Of a stretch of 64,000 nt of DNA, positions 13,701 through 24,325 are shown piece by piece (positions within the stretch are counted from its first letter, which is position 1; the number at the start of each line of letters is the position of its first letter). The DNA is from Paramecium octaurelia. Lineage: Eukaryota > Ciliophora > Oligohymenophorea > Peniculida > Parameciidae. The stretch is from assembly GCA_905182995.1 (NCBI GenBank), contig CAJJDP010000133.1, forward strand, positions 196,013-260,012, given 5' to 3'. A program made the position numbers and the translations under genes. The notes beneath the pieces were generated by a model. It saw only the letters and a list, made by a program, of their open reading frames with translations, searched no databases and had not been told where the DNA came from.

Positions 13701-14878
13701 TGCATCCAGTTGATATGCCAATTTTACATCCACAATTGATTGCATCTAATTCCTATTTCATCGTAATAGCAGTCATCACAGCTCTAGCAGGATCATCCTA
13801 TTTAGCCATAGGAGGTAGACCAAATACTACTATCAATGTTGATCCCTTATCATCCATTAAGATTTTATTGAGAGATCCTTAGAATGCATATATTGATTTT
13901 TATACAGCTTCTACAACTTATTAAATATGACTTAACCCATTAGAAGTGAGAGCTGCTGACAAATCAATACTCAAATTAATAAACATTATTGTTAATATCC
14001 TTAATTCAGAACTCCACTTTTCCTAATCTACCTAAATTTATACGCATACTTACATAGATGTATTACTATAAGGCAGCAGGAATATATCTTATTAATTGAC
14101 TCTTTATTGATTCGAAGGATTGAGCACTAATGTTACTCTTAATTAAGAGAGCATTTGAAATATTCTATACTTTAGCCCCCTTATTGAAATTCACAAAGTA
14201 AGACTAACGATCCTCCACTTTTAGACAATTATAGTACTATCCCACCATATCGAATACATCCTTAGATATTATTACTTAGCCTCCTTTAGTGGCACAATGT
14301 TCGCTCTCGAAAGCCTAGATCAGAGCCTAACCTGTTGCTAGAAATTCGTTCCTGTTGAACACTCCCCCTACATATAAAATGTTGATATCTCCTACTCCAA
14401 AACCTATTTTGACCGATAATTTTATATTCTCTAAGATGAAGGTATCATTTAATTTAGCCTAAATGTCTAAGGCACTTTATATTCCTTATCGCAGCAGGAC
14501 TTTGAGTTATTCGTCTTTATCATTTGATCCTGTAGGAGGTGGCCATACTACTATAATGGCATCGCCTGCAAATTTGAAAATGTCACCTCCACTTTTGGAG
14601 ATTGATTTTATCAGTAATTCCATATATCTATTGATTGCAAATGCTATCACTTCTGATCCCTCCGGACCTATTTTAGAAAGTTGTTCTGTCAAGTTAGTGA
14701 ATCCACAGATATCTGCGAACATGATGACACTCTTGAATGACTGGATTTCTGGGACGTGTTGTTTAATTCCCTTAATCTGATTTTCAAGTATATGCTAAAA
14801 CACCAGAGCTGGTATGAAGCCTAATATGGATTGAATCTTAACATTGCTTTATAGATTAACATTCTATTAATTTATCAT
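10784..14878 (-). CDS. Soluble-type adenylyl cyclase (ADCY10-like) with NTPase and PH domains
   Basis: Class III nucleotide cyclase of 1340 residues, expected to make cAMP. The first cyclase domain has MFADICGFTNLTEQ with the metal-binding Asp, and KFAGDAIIVVW with the second Asp. The second has MFINLSID, Asn where the metal Asp would be, as in animal sAC C2, then DKGSTLIVVFGLPP and YSVIGDAVNLAARLM. A P-loop GNQGSGKS near 518 and a Walker-B-like IFVLDDGH start an NTPase region. Near 1005-1125 there is a PH domain: KLGLLKKKSDK, WAERYCLM, LKYYY, YAFEI, FSASSEELMEEW. The tail is Gln/Ser-rich. There is no membrane helix, unlike the ciliate cyclases fused to a K+ channel. Introns at 14032-14053, 13633-13660 and 12416-12437 give 1341 codons exactly. 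Adenylyl rather than guanylyl specificity is inferred from family likeness. Confidence 0.85.
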
Positions 14879-15124
14879 ATTAATTTATATATTAATTTGC
14901 TATCACTTTTTGTGGTCTAACTTATATTATTTGCGTTTCTGAAATTCCCATTTTTAATATATTTAGCTCATTAAACTATATTGTTACTTATTACTTTAAG
15001 ATGATCAAACCTGTATTTTCAGCATTTTTAAGGCTAATTTATAAATTAAGAAAATTAGAAATCAAAATAAACAGAATAATATAGTTTATATTGTTAATTG
15101 AAGTTTTTACCCTTTTCTCTAAAG

Positions 15125-18050
15125 ATGAATCAAATATGTTTATATTAATTTATGAATTATTAAATACTGTTTTATACACAAATCATCCAAAACATTTGGT
15201 GGATTATCGGGTCATTGGTTTTTTATGATCCTAATGAATATTTCATTTGTGGTCTATCTATAGCAATCATCATAATTCGGATAATTCTTATAGCACTGGA
15301 GAAATGGGTGAAGGAAACACTTCTATATCAAATTTTATATTTGCTCCTTAATTGTTTGTATACGGAAGTAAGTATAAGAATGCCGATGAATAATCCATTT
15401 GTAAATCATTCAAATTCCATCATGATTATAGCCAACTATTGTTATGCAAACGCAGATTAATCGCAGAATATTCAAATTATATCAAAATTGGGATTTCCAG
15501 TTTATTCAATTCTAAGAACGCTTTCCATCACCTTCATTTAATCCAATTATACAATATTGGAAAGCTGTCTCATCAATCTGATATTTTTATGTTTCGTTAC
15601 CCAAGACCTAATAATGTAAAAGATTGATGGAACCTAAAGTGTTACAAAGTAACTTAATTTAAGTGATCAACATAATTTCAATTCTCAATTTATGACTTTT
15701 GTTCAATAAGATTCCAGAAGACAGTCGTTAGGAGCATCACTCAAAAAAAGCAGGACTCATTATTCACAATAACCTTAGGATAAACAAGAAGTCTTTTCCA
15801 GCATTCCTTTATATAATAAGCCTTATACAACCGAGGACAATATAAAGAATTAATTTCCATTAATGCATTAGAAAAAGAGTTTTAATAAAAAAATTTCAAT
15901 TGTTAGTGTTGATAAAGCAGATCAGCCTCTTCACACATTTTTCTAGAATTTAATAAATAGTATTTTCTCTGCAGGAGTAATAATATTGAATTAACATTAA
16001 AAAGTGACCTTTATGAACAATAAGTGTGAAAAGTTGCTAGGATAAAGAGGAACTGATAAAGTATTGGACAGTATCAAAAAAATTATACTAGAGAATTCTT
16101 TATTAGAAGATGATGAATCACCTTTGGCTTCGATTCCTCCTCGATCTTAGGCTTAAATGAATAAGGCTACATTTGAAAGAATACTAAAGCAACATCGGAA
16201 CAATCAATAGGAGTTAAATATCTTTGATGCCTTTTTACATCCTCAAACGTACTTAAATTCACTGTATTAAACAGTTTCTCCAAATTATGAATTTGATTAG
16301 AGAAGCAGTATGTCCGAATCATTCAATGAGACATTTATCCAAAGGAAAGATGCTGTTACTTATGAACACATCATCAATCAAGAGGGGAGCTCTCTTAAGA
16401 AGTTAAGAATTGTAATCATTCCAACCTATATGACTTCTTCTTAGCAGGATTAACTTTCTTAACCCTCATTACAGAAGGTCCTCATTAACAAGAATACCAA
16501 CATTGATGCAGTTCAGCCTATCATTGTTATCAAAATCAAGAATATCACTAAGAAACACAAGATTGAGCAGATGAATAAGGAAAAGGAGACTCACAACACT
16601 CTACTAAAATCCTTTTCTCATGAGTTGAAAACACCCTTAAATAGTTGTTAGGATATGTTACTGATAATTAAGGACAGGATATAGGATTAAAAATTGCTAG
16701 ATTATGTTGAAATAGCCCATGTTTCTATTATCTTTCTTATTCACTAAATAAATGACATTCTAGATTATGCGGCTATGTAATCGAATACTTTTAAATATAG
16801 ATTCACTCTATTCAACATGTAAGAGTTGATAGAAGAAATTAAGTATATTTACAACAATTAATTGGAATCTAAGAAAATAGAATTTAATATCAAAATAGAT
16901 GATAGAGTGAAAAATTTGAATATACGATCTGACAAACAGAGGATCATGCAGGTACTTATCAATTTGCTAAACAACTCTAGTAAATTTACACCTCAAGGTG
17001 GTAAAATAGTATTATCTATCAAACCAATTGAAAATCACTTAATCAAGATCCAAGTGAAAGACTCAGGCATTGGTATTGGAACTGAATAGCTGTCAACCTT
17101 AAGAAAGGTTCTGACCAGCTCTATGGGAAAGAGTCTTCATCGTTCAAGAATAAAGAAGAGTCTCGGAGTAGGATTAAACATTTCTGCTAGAATAGTTGAA
17201 GGATTAGTTTAGAAGTATGATGGCACTTTAGAGATCAATTCCAAGCACAAAAATTAAGGAACTAAAATATACTTTAAAATAGAATACCAGATGTCATTCA
17301 GAGATGAAACATTAAGAAATCCAATGATCTCTGAATATACTAACAAACATAATACTTATAAATAAATGATCTCATAAAATGAGCCTAGTCAATTAGAACA
17401 GGGAGGTTAAAGTTTGTTAAGACAATATTCAGAGAATTCGAAAAGTCATGAAATCATGTCTCCTTCAAAATAGAGCAAAAACACAAAGAGTAGATTCTAC
17501 AAACTAATGCCAGCAAGTTAAACTGAAAGTTCCCTTGAAATGGTTGACAATGCTATATATAATATAGAATTGCCAATTAGTCCTGACTATTTTAGATACA
17601 AATCTCAAACCCAAAGTCGCACTTGTTAACTGTGCACTCAATGCATCCAAGTTTTAATTGTGGATGATGTCCCATTCAATCAGATAGCTCTGAAGGCATT
17701 ATTGTTACATTATAAAATCTAGGCAGATTAAGCATATGATGGATATTAAGCCATAGAAATGGTTAAGAAATAAACATTAAAACACTGTCAATATTATGCT
17801 TTGATTTTTATGGACATTGAAATGCCAGGAATTAATGGATTCTAAGCAACAAGAGAAGTAATGAAATTTATTTATTATATATTAGATACTTGAAATTACA
17901 TAAGGCTCTACTGAGATTGTGATGTGTTCAGCTTATGACACGGAAGAAAACTTTAGGGAAGGAGAGGAGGTGGGAATTTCTGAGTTTCTACCAAAACCTG
18001 TTCACCTAAAGGACTTAGAACGAATTTTAAGACAATTTAGTTTGATATGA
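15125..18050 (+). CDS. Membrane hybrid histidine kinase 1 of tandem array
   Basis: Two-component hybrid sensor kinase of 965 residues. It autophosphorylates on His and passes phosphate to its own receiver Asp. Several hydrophobic helices fill residues 1-200 (ICGLSIAIIIIRIILIAL, ILYLLLNCLYTE). A PAS-like segment begins near 281 (SAGVIILNQHQKVTFMNNKC). The H-box is FSHELKTPLNS with His near 498, followed by the N-box INLLNNSSKFT near 612, G1 DSGIGIG near 645 and G2 GVGLNIS near 680. The C-terminal receiver has LIVDDVPFNQ (843), FMDIEMPG with the phospho-Asp near 896, CSAYD and the Lys in LPKPV. A 28-nt intron (17858-17885) lies just after the receiver Asp loop. All catalytic residues are present, so it is likely active. 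Three close relatives follow on the same strand. The stimulus is unknown. Confidence 0.93.
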
Positions 18051-18273
18051 TATATTTTTTATTATTTCTCCACTTATTTTAGATTGTTATTAAGGTAGTA
18101 TGTAAATGGGCGTATACAAAAAGTATAAATTAATCAATCTAAATAATAATTTATCTGATTAAATTAGATCTGTATTAGCTAATCAATAATAAGTATAATA
18201 CTGTATTTGCTATTTGTAAAGAATTTTCACATATTTAAATAAAATAAATTCAATATTAGGATAAGCCCGGATA

Positions 18274-21092
18274 ATGAATCATAAATACATTTTCCTTATA
18301 CAAGTTATTTAAAACATCTGGTGGATTGTCGAAATGTAATTTATTAAAAAGTCATCAAATTACACATATTATTTTTTGTGTTCATTATGCATAACAACAA
18401 GGTTGCTTGCCTCTATAATATACTTAAAAAAACACTAGAAGTACGACCGATTTATTCTGCTAACTACTTTAGCCAATAATGTGTGCTACACTGAGGCCAA
18501 TATTAACTTTGAAAGCCAGAATTTATATTTAAATCATATCAACACTTTAGTCATCCTTCTAAATTACATAGAGGCTCAAACACTCATAAAAAGTTAATCA
18601 CTGGATCTGCTCTCAAGATTTGCATTTCCTACTTATATCCTAATAAGATTGATCTCCCTAATATTCATACAGTTCGACATCCAACTGTGTGAGGCTACTA
18701 CTTTAATGGCCATGTTTTTATTTGTGTTCTTTTCGAAATAGGATGACCATATAAATTAAACACAATCGAATCCAAAATTAGACCAATCCTTATAAAATTG
18801 TTCTGCCTCTATGCATCACTCATAACTGAAATAAGAAAAGCGCTTCACTTAAACTTCAAACAAACTCATTCTCTAACCTGACAAAAATTCTTAGCCCAGA
18901 AATAGTATTTAAATTAACATCAAAGACTCTTACAGAGAAGAAAGTGCTCCCATTCCTACATTTCATTCTAAACTTAGACCAGGCTTCAAAAGCTAATATT
19001 CACATTTAGTAGTCGATAGGAATGACTCTTAACTATAAAATTTCTATTAGAATCTTGTCAACGTTTTGCCAGAAGGAGTTATAATGTTAAATAAGTTTTA
19101 GCAAATTCAATTCATTAGTTCAAAATGTGAAAAGCTATTGGAATGTGATGGGAAGGAAAGAGTGCTAGAATACATCAAAAGGTGTTTGGCTAATTGCGAT
19201 TTACCAGAGGAAGTTTAATCTCTAACCAAAACAAAAAGTAAATTGACATAAAGAGTTCTGGAAGAAATAATCAGAATTTATAAGTAGAATTGTCAGGAAT
19301 TAGATATTGTTGATGTCTTATTGAATCCGAACAAATACATCTAGCCCTTGTTTTCTGTGTAGAATGGGTCATTTGAACAAGAGAGAAGTAGTTCTGGCTC
19401 AATTTACTTTTCTGATCCATCTCAATTACAGGAACACACTTTTTGCTTTGAAGGCTCAATTGATAAGGAGAAGTGTGATCAATCTAAGAAGCTTAAGTTT
19501 ATTTTAGTCTAGACTTCAATGACGTTGAGTTAATAGGAAGCCATCTCATAAAATGGTCTGACCAATTCAAAAAAGTAAAGTAGCAACGATATGCCTCAAC
19601 CTATTCTACTGATCTTAATTAAGAATACTACACATAAGAATAGAGTGAGGGAATTGAAAAAGGAGAGACTAATTAATAACTCACTCTTGAAGTCCTTTTC
19701 ACACGAATTGAGAACTCCCTTGAATAGTTGCTAATATATGCTGAATTTGATCAAGGAGGTCTCAAAAGATGAACGTATAGAGCAATACCTCAACACAGCA
19801 TAAAGTTCAATTAAATTGTTAATCTACTAAATAAATGATATCTTAGACTTTGCTGCTATGTAATCAAAGACTTTCTCTTATCATACAACTACTTTTTGTA
19901 TCAAGGATTTTATTTAAGAGATCCACGAGTTGTATGATCAACAAGTAAGTTATAAAAATATCAAACTAGAAATCGAATATGATTAATCTTTATAAAATCA
20001 ATTTTTCATCAATGACAAACAAAGAATTATGTAGGTCTTGGTTAACTTATTAAATAACTCTTGTAAATTTACAAAGCCTGGTGGTGAGATTCTCATACTA
20101 TTTAAACAAATGAAAGGCAATTTAATCGAAGTGTCTGTTCGAGATAATGGCATTGGAATCTAATCGAATAAGTTGGAATAACTTAGAAAATCCTTCTGTA
20201 AACCCTCCTCTCAAATATCTTAAGATTCTGGCCTTGGATTTGGTTTAAAAATAGCAGGCAAGATCATCAAAGGATTAACGTATAATAAAACATATTTGGA
20301 CATCAACTCAAGTACCAATAATGGAACCTAAGTGTCTTTCCTATTTTAAAACTAAGAAATCACGAATTAAGAATGCTTGTTATCTCCATAACAAAGTAAT
20401 ATCACTGGCAGATTTGAAATATTGTCTCCTGCTTCATCCTCCCATCTTATCCCAAAATCGGAATCTTTGATGAAAAGTCTGCACTAGAAATTTGAAAGTC
20501 CCCAGAATGAATCAACCATACTTAAAGAACATTTAGAGAGTCCCAGAATCAATGAAGATTAACATAGTTCAGTGGTTATTCCCATAAGTTCGTATCTTTT
20601 CAAAGGCAATCTTACTCAATAGCAAAAAAAGTAGAGTTCACTATTATCTTTTCAAATAAATGCCAATAATAATTGTGAAAGTTGCTCATAAATCTTAATA
20701 GTTGATGACATCCCATTCAATCAAATTGCATTCATTTAGACATTGAATTATTTCAAAATAAATGCCGAATCTGCTTTTGATGGGTACCAAGCCATTGAGA
20801 TGGTGAAATAGAAATTGACAAAACACTGCAAGTACTATAGATTGATATTCATGGATATTGAAATGCCAGGGTAAAATGGTTTTTAGACTTCTAAAATTGT
20901 AAGAGTACTTCTATATATAATTAGATCTCTTAGATGCCAGGTGTCCAATCAATAATCGTTATGTGTTCTGCATACGATACTCTTGAAAATTATAATTGTG
21001 CCCAATAGGTAGGAATTACTGAATTCTTGCCAAAACCTGTAAATAAGAAAGAGTTAGATAAAATCCTAAAAAAGTATTTATTCAAAATTTGA
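18274..21092 (+). CDS. Membrane hybrid histidine kinase 2 of tandem array
   Basis: A 930-residue paralogue of the preceding gene with the same plan. Hydrophobic helices occupy residues 1-190, starting with IFLIQVIQNIWWIVE, a start motif shared with its neighbours. A PAS-like segment sits near 265 (PEGVIMLNKFQQIQFIS). The H-box is FSHELRTPLNSC with His near 476, then N-box LVNLLNNSCKFT, G1 RDNGIGI and G2 GLGFGLKIAG. The receiver has LIVDDIPFNQ, FMDIEMPG with the Asp near 859, CSAYD and FLPKPV. A 26-nt intron (20899-20924) sits at the same point of the receiver as in kinase 1, showing descent from one ancestor. All phosphotransfer residues are intact. It lies 223 bases after kinase 1. Confidence 0.93.
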
Positions 21093-21308
21093 ACAAAGTT
21101 TTAATGTATGTATGTTTTTTACTAAAGAATTAATAATTATTAATACAACAACAGTTTTATTATCTGACTCAAAATTAACATTTTGATCCCTTATTCTTAA
21201 ATTTTGAATCCTAAATTAAATATTTTGGCTTTATAACAAAAATCGTGTTTTTCTTAAAACTCTCAGTAATTTAATTTGTTTAATAAATAGAGACATATTT
21301 ATTACTTC

Positions 21309-24204
21309 ATGAAACTATTCAAACTACTTGCAACACATATAATATTGATTGCCAATATTCTCCAAAGTTTATGGTGGATGATAATGGCTTTGTATTTGAT
21401 CTAGCCAAATGACTACATTGTGTTTTATTTACAAATAGTGTGTGTCACCATGAGGATATTATAATAAATATTGATCGCCAGAAATTATGGTTTGTTTTTA
21501 TTTGTGCATATAGTATCTCTTTTTTACTACGTGACGTATGTTGAATCTTTGCTGCTATTTCAGAATGATTACTCATTGAGCATCTTCTCAAACAGTTTAT
21601 TAATAATTGTTACCTACAATTCATATTTGAAATTCGCAGTGTAGAAGTGGAGTTAGATTTGTAAGTTGGGACTTCCATTTTATATTATATTAAGACTAAT
21701 CTCCATCATATTTATTACTTTTAGTTATTATTCCTTAGAAAGCCTATTAATAATAATCGTTGTTTTAGTTTAATATTTGTTAACAGCAGATTAATCAATT
21801 GAGCGAATTCGCGTGAACAATAACTAAGATAAAGTCAAACCTAAGATAAATGCCAGAGTACCAGAATTATAATTGAAAATAGTGGAAGAGAAGGAATCAC
21901 CTCATTATCAACAATAATCTTTACTAAAATCCTTAAGTAGAGCCTCACTGATCCAAACTCCGCTGAAAAGTTAAAGCATTTTAATGAAAGACCAACAAAG
22001 TGACTCGAAAATGGGATTATTATCAAATTTAACCAATTTATCAAAATCCAACAAGAATAACAAGGGATCTAGTTCTGAAAAATCAGATTTACAGTTACAC
22101 ATATTTTACTAAAACCTTATCAATATATTTCCATAAGGCATTTTGATATTGAATCAATTCTAATAAGTCAGTTATATGAATAATAAATGTGAAAAACTAT
22201 TAGAATGTTAAGGAGGGGATCAAGTGTTGGAGAAGATAAAGATATGTGTTAACGATGCCAAAATGTCAGACAATGAGAGTGAAGTCTCTAATTTTTTGTA
22301 AACCCCCAAATAAAATAGGTAAATTAATTAATACACTCTCCAAAGGATAGTTAAGAAATTACAGAAGGAAAACAGAAGAGCAGATGTTCTAGATATTATG
22401 CTTTATCCTTAAAAATATTATGGAATTATAGATTAAAAAGCAGAGCCATGTAGTTAGGAGGATTCGAAAACTGACTAATTGACATTCCAACAGTAAGTGT
22501 TTATATACGAATGGCTAATGGAATCTGAATCACTGAATAAAATCAATTAAAAGAAACTCAAATTAGTCATCATCCCCACCTTCATGACTGGCCAATAATA
22601 AGAATACATATCTCTTCCATCATAAAATAAGTGTTCCAGTAAATTGAATATCTAAATAAGTAATGATGCAGAGATACCAGTCCTACTCATCATGATTAAG
22701 AATATTACTAGTAAACACAAGTACCAATAAATGAAGGATGAATAGATTATCCACCATAGTCTAATCAAATCATTCTCTCATGAATTAAGAACCCCATTGA
22801 ATTCATGTTAACATATGTTAAACCTAATCAAGAATCAAGTCATAGAGAAGTCTGTGTTAGAATATATAGACATAGCCATGTGCTCTATTACCTTATTGAT
22901 CCATTAAATTAATGATATACTTGATTATGCTGCCATATAATCTTTCTCGTTCTCGTATCGCATCAATAAGTTCACAATCAATTAGATCATTCAAGAAATC
23001 GAGAATCTCTATAAAATTCAAATGAGACACAAATAAATCAGATTCAACATTAAAGTTAAACAGCCTTTGAGAGATGCAATCATTTCTAATGATAAATAAC
23101 GAATTCTTTAGATACTGGTTAACTTGTTAAATAACGCTGCCAAATACACGAAAGAGGGAGGGAAGATTAAACTCACAATTAAGTAAAGTAGATAATACTT
23201 TATTAAAATTTAAGTGAAGGATAATGGTATTGGAATTGAAGATGATAAGTTAACTTTGATTCAAAATAGTTTGAATGGTAATTTGGAGTTTGGTGCAAGA
23301 TTAAAAACTCAACAAGTGACTTAAAAGGCAGGTTTAGGCTTGAATATAGCAGCCAAATTGGTAGAAGGGTTGGTTGAATAGAATAATAATTAATTGTTCA
23401 TCAGTTCAATAAAAAACCAAGGAACAAAGGTGTAATTTTAAGTTTAGAATTTCATAAATGCTACAAATGATTAATTTTAATCTAATTTAGTATCCTAATT
23501 GACAGGAAGATTTAATTAATCAGGTATTTAGGGCACATTAAGTGAAAGAAAATTCGATGATAGATTGATTATTAAAGCAATGAATTAAGATAGTCAGTTT
23601 TAGGAGAATTTTGTATATGAATCAGAATCATCATTGAATACTCCTCAATTAAATGATTATGCAAAACAACCTTAGATATCTTTACCGATAAGTCCTGAGT
23701 ACTTCTCTCATAAATTCATTTCTTCATATAAAAACATTTTGCGTACAGATTCTATTCAAAAATCAACGTCATTGTGTGATAAGTGTGTTCATGTTTTAAT
23801 TGTTGATGATATTCCATTTAATCAAATAGCACTCAAATTGATGCTCAAACATTACTAGTTAGAAGCAGATCAAGCATTCGATGGGTTAAAAGCAATTTAA
23901 AAAGTGAAAGCAAAATTTTCGGAACATTGTTCTACTTATAAATTAATATTCATGGATATTGAAATGCCTGGCATCAATGGATTTCAAACTAGTAAACAAG
24001 TAAGATTTATTAGTTCTATTATAGATCAATGAATTGACAAAATACCAATCAATGATTGTGATTTGTTCGGCCTATGATACTTAGGAAAATTTTATTGAAG
24101 GACAAAAAGTAGGGATCTCCACATTTCTTCCAAAACCTGTAAAGTAGGACGAATTGGAAGTAGTGTTGAAGTAACTCTTTTAAATTAAAAGGAATTTTTT
24201 TTGA
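21309..24204 (+). CDS. Membrane hybrid histidine kinase 3 of tandem array
   Basis: A 956-residue paralogue with the same architecture. Helices come first (LLATHIILIANILQSLWWM, FLFVHIVSLFYYV, ISIIFITFSYY). The PAS-like segment is near 275 (PQGILILNQFQQVSYMNN). The H-box is FSHELRTPLNSC with His near 491, then N-box LVNLLNNAAKYT, G1 KDNGIGIE and G2 AGLGLNIAAKL. The receiver has LIVDDIPFNQ, FMDIEMPG with Asp near 882, CSAYD and FLPKPV. A 25-nt intron (24000-24024) falls at the shared receiver position. The ORF reads a few residues past the usual receiver end before its TGA. Catalytic residues are intact. It lies 216 bases after kinase 2 and 121 bases before kinase 4. Confidence 0.93.
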
Positions 24205-24325
24205 TCTTTTTATTCATTATATAATACTTCGAACTTCTTAAAGCCCTTATTTTCGTCGGTTCAGTAATTTTTTCAACTTAATGATTATTCAGAATATTTT
24301 TTGCTAGAAAAATTTAATATTAATA

